From the NCBI GenBank assembly GCA_958407555.1, contig CATYJC010000079.1:1-8165 (forward strand): DNA of 8,165 nt, given 5' to 3'. The position numbers were made by a program, and so were the translations under genes. The notes beneath the pieces were generated by a model. The model had not been told where the DNA came from and did not search any database. It was given only the letters and a program-made list of their open reading frames with translations. This stretch comes from an uncultured Collinsella sp. (GTDB lineage: Bacteria; Actinomycetota; Coriobacteriia; Coriobacteriales; Coriobacteriaceae). Shown in pieces: positions 1-5,884 of the stretch (within the stretch, counting starts at the first letter, position 1; each line of letters starts with the position of its first letter).

Positions 1-1
1 T

Positions 2-64
2 AACGAAGCCGTAACGGCCGTTGGGCTCTTTTGGCGCCAGGCCTTCTCGACCCGCACATCATGA
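2..64 (+). CDS. Possible C-terminal tail of an upstream gene (partial)
   Basis: An open frame enters from the left edge and ends at a TGA at 62-64. It would encode 20 residues (NEAVTAVGLFWRQAFSTRTS), and 14 of 20 codons end in G or C, like the genes downstream. I recognise no family. The opposite strand is also open here from a GTG near position 57 (reading VRVEKAWRQKSPTAV), with similar third-position bias, so the direction is undecided. No Shine-Dalgarno sequence precedes that minus-strand GTG, which slightly favours the plus-strand reading. Confidence 0.2.
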   Translation, partial: NEAVTAVGLFWRQAFSTRTS

Positions 65-123
65 TTAATTTGCTTAAGGCAACAACTTTTCCGATTGATG
101 TAACCACCGAATCAAAACGTGTG

Positions 124-170
124 CATCGGCCATCAAAGATGCCAAAAAATGTCGTTTTTGGTGGCTGATG
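124..170. repeat. Imperfect two-part stem-loop in the leader region
   Basis: CATCGGCCA (124-132) pairs with TGGCTGATG (162-170) with one G-T wobble. Directly inside it, CCAAAAA (142-148) pairs with TTTTTGG (155-161) around the loop ATGTCG. A nine-base bulge (133-141) sits on one side only. No T-run follows on the plus strand, so it is not a classical terminator. It lies about 70 bases upstream of the promoter-like site of the first operon. It could be an operator, an RNA structure or a remnant. The function is unknown, and apart from this the stretch 65-238 shows nothing I can name. Confidence 0.4.
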
Positions 171-238
171 TACACAAATGCAGAATCCTGCGCAGCCCAG
201 AAGCACACTCCACATGTCTGGACTCTCTATGCTCGCGC

Positions 239-267
239 TGGATAGACATCGCCAGAACGGGTATAGT
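239..267 (+). promoter_or_regulatory. Candidate sigma-70-type promoter of the pgsA-garA-ftsR-apt-nlpC run
   Basis: TATAGT at 262-267 matches the -10 consensus at five of six positions. TGGATA at 239-244 matches the -35 consensus at four of six, with a 17-bp spacer. Transcription would start near 274, giving a leader of about 30 bases. The leader ends in the Shine-Dalgarno GGGGGAG (293-299) and the GTG start at 304. The position supports the GTG start over the longer ATG frame that opens at 178. Confidence 0.45.
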
Positions 268-303
268 ATCGAAAGTCTTGTCGTTTACCAGCGGGGGAGT
301 CCT

Positions 304-1008
304 GTGGGCATCAAAAAGAAGATCAAAAAGGAGCTTATCGGCACTTCCGATTACCCGTCGAATAAGATCTTCACGATCTCCAATTTCATTACCTTCACGC
401 GCCTAATCCTCACGCTGGTCTTCTTGTACCTGTTTGTGACGGACAACAACCGTGTCGTCGCCATCGTCATCTATGCCATCGCGGCCTCCACCGACTGGAT
501 GGACGGCCAGATTGCCCGCATGACCAAAACGGTCTCGTGGCTCGGCAAGGTTATGGATCCCATCTGCGACCGTGCGCTGCTATTTACCGGCGTACTGGGC
601 CTGGTGGTCCGCGGCGAGCTTCCCATCTGGGTCTGCGTGCTCATCATCGGCCGCGATATCTACCTGGGAATCGGCACGCTCATCGTGCGCCACTATCACC
701 GCCGCCCCATCGACGTCGTCTTTCCCGGCAAGATTGCGACGGCGCTGCTCATGACCGGCTTCTCGCTCATGCTGTTGGGCTTTCCCACTGTGGATGGCTG
801 GCATCTGCTGCCCGCCACGTTCACGGCCTTCCCGGGCCTCAACGGCAGCCCGGTACCGCTTGGCATCTTCTTTGTGTACGGCGGCGTCATCTTCTCCATG
901 CTCACCGCCGTCATCTATTCCATTAAGGGTGGAGCAGCCATTAAACAAGCCGTGGCGCATCCCGAGGACGAAGACATCGACTTTCTTAACCCCGAAATCG
1001 AAGACTAA
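304..1008 (+). CDS. pgsA: CDP-alcohol phosphatidyltransferase, PgsA-like
   Basis: Integral membrane enzyme of 234 residues that transfers a phosphatidyl group from CDP-diacylglycerol to an alcohol. Glycerol-3-phosphate is the likely acceptor, giving the phosphatidylglycerol precursor, but the sequence does not fix the acceptor. The family signature is complete: D64-x2-D67-G68-x2-A71-R72-x8-G81-x3-D85-x3-D89, with the four metal-binding aspartates. Hydrophobic segments flank it (about 30-46, 50-62, 91-127, 142-162, 185-206), and the tail is acidic. The GTG start was chosen because GGGGGAG ends four bases upstream. The frame stays open to an ATG at 178, but those 42 extra residues resemble no part of the family and would span the promoter-like site. 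In Mycobacterium tuberculosis pgsA2 (Rv1822) also lies a few genes before garA and the Rv1828 regulator. Confidence is high for the family, moderate for the symbol. Confidence 0.88.
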   Translation: MGIKKKIKKELIGTSDYPSNKIFTISNFITFTRLILTLVFLYLFVTDNNRVVAIVIYAIAASTDWMDGQIARMTKTVSWLGKVMDPICDRALLFTGVLGLVVRGELPIWVCVLIIGRDIYLGIGTLIVRHYHRRPIDVVFPGKIATALLMTGFSLMLLGFPTVDGWHLLPATFTAFPGLNGSPVPLGIFFVYGGVIFSMLTAVIYSIKGGAAIKQAVAHPEDEDIDFLNPEIED

Positions 1009-1074
1009 GTCGTTGGGGTATGATTACGTACAGTTCATTCTTTGCGGCATGTCCGCGTTAAGTTAGGGGTTGTC

Positions 1075-1509
1075 ATGGACAACATGGTTAACAATATGCC
1101 TCAGAACGATAAGGCCTCAGACGCCACCTGCGTTTTCCGCGTTCCTTCGAGCGATGTCACCGTTCCCGACCTCATGGCCAACGTGCACATCACCGCACCC
1201 GTCTTGTCTATCGTCAAAGGCCCTCAAACCGGTGCAGCCTTTGAGCTCGAGGATAATGTGACCACCATCGGCCGCGATCCCGCTAACGGCATCTTCCTCA
1301 ACGACATGACCGTGTCGCGTAGCCATGCCCGCATTATTCGCGAGGGTCTGGGTGCCCGCATCGAAGACCTGGGCTCGCTCAACGGTACGTGGGTTGACGG
1401 CGCTATCGTCAACGGCGCACCGTTGCACGATGGCTCTTCCGTCCAGATCGGTACGTTTACGCTCATCTACCACGAGAGCACGCCGGAGCGCATCGAAACC
1501 GGTGAGTAG
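1075..1509 (+). CDS. garA: FHA-domain signalling protein, GarA-like
   Basis: Cytoplasmic 144-residue protein with a short N-terminal tail and one forkhead-associated domain (about residues 42-132). The phosphothreonine-binding residues are present: G66-R67, S81-R82-x-H84 and N103-G104-T105. The tail carries DATCVFR (16-22), which aligns with the ETTSVFR motif of mycobacterial GarA. There, phosphorylation by PknB or PknG makes the FHA domain bind its own tail and release metabolic enzymes of 2-oxoglutarate use. Here T18 aligns with the PknB-site threonine (T22), while the neighbouring PknG-site threonine (T21) is A17. The start ATG follows AGGGG (1065-1069) at five bases; a longer TTG start at 1042 lacks a ribosome site. 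The gene ends three bases before the FtsR-like gene, as with Rv1827-Rv1828. The metabolic targets may differ in this organism. Confidence 0.85.
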   Translation: MDNMVNNMPQNDKASDATCVFRVPSSDVTVPDLMANVHITAPVLSIVKGPQTGAAFELEDNVTTIGRDPANGIFLNDMTVSRSHARIIREGLGARIEDLGSLNGTWVDGAIVNGAPLHDGSSVQIGTFTLIYHESTPERIETGE

Positions 1510-1512
1510 GGC

Positions 1513-2397
1513 ATGGCCGAACGCAATTATCTGAGTATCGGCCAGGTCGTCAATCTACTTCGAGGCGCATACCCCGATCTTTCGAACTCAAAAATTAGAT
1601 TTCTCGAAGATGAGGGGCTCATCACCCCTCATCGCACGCCTAAGGGCTATCGTCAGTACTCCAAGGAGGACGTTGACCGCCTGGAGGTCATTCTGCACCT
1701 GCAGAAGACTCGCTACATGCCGCTCAACGTGATCAAGCAGCGCCTGGAAAACGCCACGGACCTGTCTACGCTCGCCTACGAGGTGGGCCTGTTGTCCGAT
1801 GTTCCGCTCAAAACGGAACCCAAGGAGACTAAGCAAAAACTGCATCCCATCGAGACCATCCCCGATATGCTCGGCGTCGAGATCTCGTTTATCCGCTCCC
1901 TGGCCGAAAACGACCTCATTCGCATCATCAAGAGCCCGCAGAATCGCGAGCTTGTCGATGGCCGCGATTTCCCGATCATCCGCTATTGCTCCGAGCTTTC
2001 GCGCTTCCATATCGAGCCGCGCAACCTGCGCCAGTACGTATCGTCCGCAAACCGCGAGTCCTCGATGTTTGAGCAGGTGCTCGTAAGCATGCTCGGTATG
2101 GATACTTCCGACGACGAGCGCGATGCCAAGCTCGAGCGTGCATTTAAGAAGCTGCATGACCTCACCGAGGGCGTGCATACCGCTCTCCTCAAGAACCGTG
2201 TATTCGAGTCACTCAACGCCGTGGTGGAGGATGCCGATATCGATGCCCTCGACGAGGAGATCGCACGCTCCGAGTCAACCAAGGCCAAAAGCGAAGAGAC
2301 ATCTACCTCCGCGGTCCCCGTGCGTGAGGAATCCCTCGTGCAGCCGCTCAAGGTTGTCGCCCCCTCACGCGCCGGCACCGCCAGCGCGGCCAAATAG
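1513..2397 (+). CDS. ftsR: MerR-family transcriptional regulator, FtsR/Rv1828-like
   Basis: DNA-binding regulator of 294 residues. Residues 7-78 form a MerR winged helix-turn-helix (LSIGQVVNLL, then IRFLEDEGLI at 28-37 and GYRQYSKEDVDRL at 45-57). A linker follows, then a second helical region (about 113-190) with RFHIEPRNLRQYVSSANRE (164-182). This matches the EPRHLR-type segment of Rv1828 and of Corynebacterium FtsR, an activator of ftsZ. The C-terminal 60 residues are acidic, then low-complexity. No metal-binding cysteines of the classical MerR sensors are visible. It is probably translationally coupled to the FHA gene: the gap is three bases, and its ribosome site GGTGAG (1501-1506) lies inside the end of that gene. 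The FtsR role is inferred from architecture and gene order, and no ftsZ lies in this window. Confidence 0.82.
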   Translation: MAERNYLSIGQVVNLLRGAYPDLSNSKIRFLEDEGLITPHRTPKGYRQYSKEDVDRLEVILHLQKTRYMPLNVIKQRLENATDLSTLAYEVGLLSDVPLKTEPKETKQKLHPIETIPDMLGVEISFIRSLAENDLIRIIKSPQNRELVDGRDFPIIRYCSELSRFHIEPRNLRQYVSSANRESSMFEQVLVSMLGMDTSDDERDAKLERAFKKLHDLTEGVHTALLKNRVFESLNAVVEDADIDALDEEIARSESTKAKSEETSTSAVPVREESLVQPLKVVAPSRAGTASAAK

Positions 2398-2435
2398 ACG
2401 CTGCTACAAACCAGCCTCCCCTGAAAGGTCATGCC

Positions 2436-2966
2436 ATGTACGACTTCGAATCTCATATCGTCGACATCCCCGACTATCCCGAGCCCGGAGTCGTCTTTAA
2501 GGACATCACGCCGCTCTTTGGTAATCCCGAAGCGCTAAAGGCCATGGTAGATGCCCTGGCCGAGCATTTTGCCGGCATGGGCATCACCAAGGTCGTGGGT
2601 CCCGAGGCTCGCGGCTTTATGGTCGGCGTGCCCGTGGCCGTCGCCCTGGGCGCTGGCTTTGTGCCCGCACGCAAGCCGGGCAAGCTGCCTCGCAAGACGG
2701 TGAGCGAGAGCTACGAGCTCGAATATGGCACCGACTCTATCGAGATCCACGCCGATGCCATTACCTCTAAAGATACCGTGTTGATTCTGGATGACTTGGT
2801 CGCGACGGGTGGAACCGTCGAGGCAACAGGTAAACTGGTGCGAGATATGGGCGCAAAGCTTGTAGGCTACGGTTGTATCCTTGAGCTTGCGTTTCTCAAC
2901 CCGCGCGAGAAGCTCACGCCCTCCAACGAGGACGTCGAGCTCTTTAGCCTGGTAACGGTGGACTAG
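2436..2966 (+). CDS. apt: Adenine phosphoribosyltransferase
   Basis: Cytosolic purine-salvage enzyme that converts adenine and PRPP to AMP and pyrophosphate. Its 176 residues are the usual family length. Visible signatures are the N-terminal IPDYPEPGVVFKDITPLF (11-28), GPEARGF (55-61), the flexible-loop stretch ARKPGKLPRKT (78-88) and the PRPP-binding motif VLILDDLVATGGT (115-127). The ATG follows AAAGGT (2424-2429) at six bases. A nearby ATG at 2431 is out of frame. The gene lies 38 bases after the FtsR-like gene and 32 before the NlpC/P60 gene with no obvious promoter between, so it is probably in the same transcript. The family identity is unambiguous. Confidence 0.96.
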   Translation: MYDFESHIVDIPDYPEPGVVFKDITPLFGNPEALKAMVDALAEHFAGMGITKVVGPEARGFMVGVPVAVALGAGFVPARKPGKLPRKTVSESYELEYGTDSIEIHADAITSKDTVLILDDLVATGGTVEATGKLVRDMGAKLVGYGCILELAFLNPREKLTPSNEDVELFSLVTVD

Positions 2967-2998
2967 CCGCTACCCTTAGATACCGGAAAGGAAGCTCC

Positions 2999-4120
2999 AT
3001 GCGCACAGCAAACACGCACAAAAACATGGCACGCTGCGCTGCTACGGCAACCCTCGCTTGTGTTTTGGGCCTGGGCCTCGCGGCTCCTGCCTATGCCGAT
3101 ACTGCATCCGACCTTGCCGCTGCTCGTACCAAGCTCGAGCAGATTGGCACGCAGACCCAGCAAATTCATGAAGAACTCTCCGCACAGACGCAGGAGCTTG
3201 ATCAGACTGCAGGCGAGATCACGCAAAAGCAGCAAGAGATTGCCGAGGGCCAGGCAAAGCTTTCGAGCTACGTTGCCGGTGAGTACAAGACCGGCGGTCT
3301 GAGTCTCCTTCAGGTTCTGACGGGCGTCGACGATCTGGGCGACATGCTCAACCGTCTGTTCTATTACGGCAAGGTTTCCGACAAGCAGGCCCAGACCATT
3401 CAGGATGTCAAGGACCTTAAGCAGCAGCTCACCGATAAGCAGGCCGAGCAGGAGAAGAACGTCGCCGCCACGCAAAAGAAAGTCGACGAGCTCAACGCCC
3501 AGCAGGCCGAGGCTCAGAGTGTCGTGAACTCCCTGGATTCTCAGTTGCAGGCCGAGCTTGCTGCCGAGGCCGAGGCCAACGCCGCGCTGCAGGCTGGCAT
3601 CAATGCCAGTACTGCCGAAAAGGCCACGGTGAGCAACGACACCGCCGGTACGACCGAGAACACCAATAATGGTGGCGGCACGACCAACAATGGTGGCGGC
3701 AATACGCCTGCGCCTGCGCCCGCTCCTGCCCCCACGCCGCAGCCCGTGACGCCCGCTCCGGCTCCGACGCCTTCCGCACCGAGCCAGTCCGTTGACGGTG
3801 GTACCGTTGTTTCGCGCGCCTACAGCAAGCTCGGTTATGCTTATTCTTGGGGCGGCATTGGACCGAACAGCTTTGACTGCTCCGGTTTTGTAAGCTACTG
3901 CCTCACCGGCCGTTATTGCCGCCTTGGCACCACGGGCACCTTCATGGGCTGGACCCGCGTGTCCGATCCCCAGCCTGGTGACGTCGTGGTTAACTCTTAC
4001 CACACCGGCATCTACATTGGTAACGGCCAGATGATCCATGCTTCCGACTACAAGACGGGCGTTATCATCAGCTCCGTTGCCGCTGGCATGAACAACAATT
4101 ACATTTTCGTTCGCTACTAA
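2999..4120 (+). CDS. Secreted coiled-coil NlpC/P60 peptidoglycan endopeptidase
   Basis: Exported cell-wall hydrolase of 373 residues, probably cutting within peptidoglycan stem peptides. The signal peptide has basic residues R2, K8 and R12, a hydrophobic core at 13-30, and a likely cut after A-Y-A33. Residues 35-205 are Q/E/K/A-rich helices typical of the coiled-coil regulatory halves of RipA- or PcsB-like hydrolases. Next come a short Asn/Gly repeat (222-235) and a Pro-Ala linker (236-262). The NlpC/P60 domain (267-373) has the catalytic cysteine in DCSGF (C294), the histidine in HTGIYIG (H335) and the third residue H347. C301 and C307 are extra cysteines close to the active site. The start follows AAAGGA (2987-2992) at six bases. 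It is the last gene before a strong terminator. Confidence 0.92.
   Translation: MRTANTHKNMARCAATATLACVLGLGLAAPAYADTASDLAAARTKLEQIGTQTQQIHEELSAQTQELDQTAGEITQKQQEIAEGQAKLSSYVAGEYKTGGLSLLQVLTGVDDLGDMLNRLFYYGKVSDKQAQTIQDVKDLKQQLTDKQAEQEKNVAATQKKVDELNAQQAEAQSVVNSLDSQLQAELAAEAEANAALQAGINASTAEKATVSNDTAGTTENTNNGGGTTNNGGGNTPAPAPAPAPTPQPVTPAPAPTPSAPSQSVDGGTVVSRAYSKLGYAYSWGGIGPNSFDCSGFVSYCLTGRYCRLGTTGTFMGWTRVSDPQPGDVVVNSYHTGIYIGNGQMIHASDYKTGVIISSVAAGMNNNYIFVRY
3662..3701 (+). repeat. Two tandem 21-bp units coding the Asn/Gly linker
   Basis: ACCAATAATGGTGGCGGCA (3662-3680) recurs as ACCAACAATGGTGGCGGCA (3683-3701), differing at one base, with a unit length of 21 bp. It encodes two copies of a TNNGGGT-like heptapeptide just before the Pro-Ala linker of the NlpC/P60 protein. 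A tandem unit in frame could gain or lose copies and so change linker length between strains. Confidence 0.75.
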
Positions 4121-4143
4121 TTTATTACAACAGCGAACGAACG

Positions 4144-4182
4144 TGGGCCTCGCGATCTTAAGTCGCGAGGCCCATTCTTTTT
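4144..4182 (+). terminator. Intrinsic terminator closing the pgsA-to-nlpC operon
   Basis: TGGGCCTCGCGA (4144-4155) pairs perfectly with TCGCGAGGCCCA (4163-4174), a 12-bp GC-rich stem with a seven-base loop. It is followed by ATTC and five T's (4178-4182). It starts 23 bases after the stop codon of the NlpC/P60 gene. Confidence 0.93.
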
Positions 4183-4209
4183 GCCCCTACCGTTTGCATT
4201 AAGATCAGC

Positions 4210-4242
4210 ACGGCTATCTAGTATTCAAAACTAGATAGCCGT
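4210..4242 (+). promoter_or_regulatory. Perfect 13-bp inverted repeat, proposed operator of degV
   Basis: ACGGCTATCTAGT (4210-4222) and ACTAGATAGCCGT (4230-4242) are exact reverse complements around the spacer ATTCAAA. There is no T-run after it, and a proper terminator already lies 36 bases upstream, so a DNA-binding site is more likely than a second terminator. Its core 4212-4240 matches the element at 5885-5913 (read on the minus strand) at 24 of 29 positions, including the unbroken string CAAAACTAGATA. It ends where the degV -35 element should be, about 50 bases upstream of the expected transcription start when measured from its centre. Further down, ACGGCTAT recurs at 4259-4266 and overlaps the -10 element. 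Confidence 0.75.
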
Positions 4243-4269
4243 CCAATCGTTCTAAAAGACGGCTATAAT
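4241..4269 (+). promoter_or_regulatory. degV promoter with consensus -10 and poor -35
   Basis: TATAAT at 4264-4269 is a perfect -10 element. With a 17-bp spacer the -35 position (4241-4246) reads GTCCAA, which does not resemble TTGACA. It abuts the palindrome at 4210-4242. A strong -10, a weak -35 and an adjacent palindrome suggest a regulated, possibly activator-dependent promoter. Transcription would start near 4276. Confidence 0.6.
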
Positions 4270-4298
4270 TGTTGAGGAACAAGTAGAAAGGACCCTCA

Positions 4299-5165
4299 AT
4301 GAGCTGGGCGCTTATCTCCGATTCGAGCTGCAATCTTCGCGATTGGCAGCCAACCGCACCTCATACCACCTTTGCATTTGCACCCCTTAAGATCCGAGTG
4401 GGGGAGCGCGAGTTTGTCGATGATCTAACACTCGACGTTCACGAGCTCAATTGCGCCGTGCAGGCGGAGTCGAGCGCTTCTTCGAGCGCCTGCCCAAGCG
4501 TAGGGGAGTGGGCCGAACTCTTTAAGCTTGCCGACAAGACAATCTGCATGCCCATCTCCGAGGGCGTCTCGGGGAGCTACAATGCCGCGGCCACGGCACG
4601 CGATATGGTACTTGCCGAAGAGCCAAACCGTCAGATTCATTTAGTTAACTCGCGAGCCGCAGGTGGCAAGATGGATTTGATCTTCCTGCTGTTTGATCGT
4701 TATCTTGCAAGCAACCCGGAAGCCTCCTTTGAGGACGCCTGCGCTTACTTCGATAGCCTCGAGCAGAACAGCAAGATTCTCTTTAGCCTGTGTAATTACG
4801 AGAACCTTGCAAAGGCTGGACGCATTCCAAAGGCAGCCGGCGTTATTGCCAACAAGCTCAATATCCGCATTTTGGGCACGGCGAGCGAAGCGGGCAAAAT
4901 TGAACTCGTTGGGCACACGCGTGGCGAAAAGAAGATGCTCAACAAGATTGTCGACACCATGGAGGCCGAGGGCTTCACGGGCGGCGAGGTCATCATCGAT
5001 CACGTTGAGAACGAAGCTGGAGCCCAGGCGCTTGCTGACCGCATTGTCGAGCATTGGCCCGGCTCCAAGACGATTGTCATGCCCTGCAACGGCCTAGATT
5101 CCTATTACGCCGAGATGCACGGCCTCATCATCGGCTACGGCATGGGCGTGGCTTCGGGCCGATAA
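4299..5165 (+). CDS. DegV-family fatty-acid-binding protein
   Basis: Cytoplasmic protein of 288 residues, a normal DegV length. The family binds a fatty acid in a pocket between two domains. The studied FakB members present the fatty acid to the kinase FakA for phosphorylation and incorporation into phospholipid. Visible family signatures are SDSSCNL (7-13), ACPSVGEW (64-71, in place of TSxPSxGE), ISEGVSGSYNAA (86-97), the K172-A-G-R175 region, and GLIIGY near the C-terminus (275-280). The ATG follows AAAGGA (4287-4292) at six bases. It is a single-gene unit between two terminators, preceded by the palindromic element that is also found before the DUF1836 gene. No fakA is in the window, so its role in exogenous fatty-acid use is inferred from the family. 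Confidence 0.9.
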   Translation: MSWALISDSSCNLRDWQPTAPHTTFAFAPLKIRVGEREFVDDLTLDVHELNCAVQAESSASSSACPSVGEWAELFKLADKTICMPISEGVSGSYNAAATARDMVLAEEPNRQIHLVNSRAAGGKMDLIFLLFDRYLASNPEASFEDACAYFDSLEQNSKILFSLCNYENLAKAGRIPKAAGVIANKLNIRILGTASEAGKIELVGHTRGEKKMLNKIVDTMEAEGFTGGEVIIDHVENEAGAQALADRIVEHWPGSKTIVMPCNGLDSYYAEMHGLIIGYGMGVASGR

Positions 5166-5184
5166 TTTCCAACTAGACAAACGC

Positions 5185-5225
5185 ACGGGCGGGATAAGGG
5201 GCCAATGGCTCTTTATCCCGCCCGT
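5185..5225. terminator. Shared bidirectional terminator between degV and the DUF1836 gene
   Basis: ACGGGCGGGATAA (5185-5197) pairs perfectly with TTATCCCGCCCGT (5213-5225). The pairing continues inward with two G-T wobbles to a three-base loop. The T-tracts are weak on both sides (CTTAT on plus, GCGTTTGT on minus). It occupies the 72-base gap between the convergent stop codons, so it probably serves both transcripts. Confidence 0.85.
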
Positions 5226-5237
5226 CTTATGCCTCGA

Positions 5238-5849
5238 TTAGCTATTAAACCCATTAAACTTAAGGTAGCTCATCAGGTATGCCTTCGAAACGAAGGACGA
5301 TACCGCACTGCGCACGAGCAGCGACTCGCGCGTGACCTGATGGGCGGTATCGGGCACGGGAGTCTGCTCGACGGAAAACGCCGCACGAATCGATGCCTCA
5401 AGTTGATCGACTACATAATCGAAAGCAGTCGGAGCGTCGTAACTCAAGCGCTGAATATTAAAGAGTGCCTGAACCGCAGCGATGGGCAGCACCTGCTTAA
5501 AGATACAAATGGCGATGAGACGCGCAATCTGCTCACGGCCATACTGCTTTTTAACCGGAGCAGGAACGAGACCGACCTTCACGTAGTTATTGATCATCGA
5601 TGGTGTGATAACGGGCTGCTCTACGCAAATCGAAAGCGGCTCCATCCACAGCGCAACATATTCAATAACCTGATCGCGATAGAGCGTTACGTTGGGCAGC
5701 TGGTCATAGCGTGGCAGGCTCAAAGCGTTGAGCTTACCCACCATATCGGACTGAATAAATGCATCCGGCAGCACCGTCGGCTGAATATCCTCCGGCTTAA
5801 TGCTGACCGATGTATCGGACATCGGGATAACATGTTTGACGTGGTTCAT
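5238..5849 (-). CDS. DUF1836 protein, putative MerR-like transcription factor
   Basis: Protein of 203 residues. The DUF1836 signature is clear: SLPRYDQLPNVTLYRDQVIEYV (44-65), then ITPSMINNYVKVGLVPAPVKK (81-101) and YGREQIARLIAICIFKQVLPI (103-123). The segment 81-123 has the layout of a winged helix-turn-helix of the MerR kind: a turn-like SMINNYVKVGLV, then a KKxY wing and a YGREQIARL helix. I know of no defined target for the family. The C-terminal 80 residues are helical, with no recognisable ligand motif. The ATG follows GGAGGA (5860-5855) at five bases. Its promoter is covered by the 29-bp element also found before degV, the gene it converges on. Autoregulation and control of degV are my inference. 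Confidence 0.85.
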   Translation of the reverse strand: MNHVKHVIPMSDTSVSIKPEDIQPTVLPDAFIQSDMVGKLNALSLPRYDQLPNVTLYRDQVIEYVALWMEPLSICVEQPVITPSMINNYVKVGLVPAPVKKQYGREQIARLIAICIFKQVLPIAAVQALFNIQRLSYDAPTAFDYVVDQLEASIRAAFSVEQTPVPDTAHQVTRESLLVRSAVSSFVSKAYLMSYLKFNGFNS

Positions 5850-5864
5850 AAGGATCCTCCGTTC

Positions 5865-5884
5865 GTTATCTATATTGTATTCTA
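5865..5884 (-). promoter_or_regulatory. Promoter -10 region of the DUF1836 gene with a repeated half-site
   Basis: Reading the minus strand, TACAAT (5879-5874) is a five-of-six -10 element, placed 24 bases before the start codon. The expected -35 position (5902-5897) reads ATGCAA and lies inside the 29-bp element. TAGATAAC, part of that element (5893-5886), recurs at 5872-5865 over the expected transcription start. The two copies are exactly 21 bp apart, about two helical turns. That spacing would place bound proteins on the same face of the DNA. Confidence 0.55.

Noticed and set aside
13..39. Palindromes AACGGCCGTT and TGGCGCCA as binding sites
   Set aside because: They are short, GC-rich and lie within a possible coding tail. 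Such sequences are expected by chance.
1019..1024. TATGAT as a separate promoter for the FHA gene
   Set aside because: No -35-like sequence lies 16-18 bases upstream. The gap between genes is only 66 bases, so read-through from the operon promoter is simpler.
2975..2983. TTAGATACC between apt and the NlpC/P60 gene as another copy of the operator half-site
   Set aside because: It is short, has a one-base deletion relative to TAGATAACC and has no partner arm. It is likely chance.
2963..4039. 358-codon open frame on the minus strand
   Set aside because: It is fully antisense to the NlpC/P60 gene, which has a signal peptide, complete catalytic residues and a ribosome site. The antisense product is low-complexity (G/L/R-rich), as expected of a shadow frame.
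4210..4242. Inverted repeat as a second terminator of the upstream operon
   Set aside because: There is no T-run after it, a strong terminator lies 36 bases upstream, and its imperfect but clearly related copy at 5885-5913 lies in another promoter. An operator fits better.
5171..5179. AACTAGACA after degV as an operator half-site
   Set aside because: It is only a partial match to ACTAGATA, lies between the degV stop and its terminator, and has no second arm.
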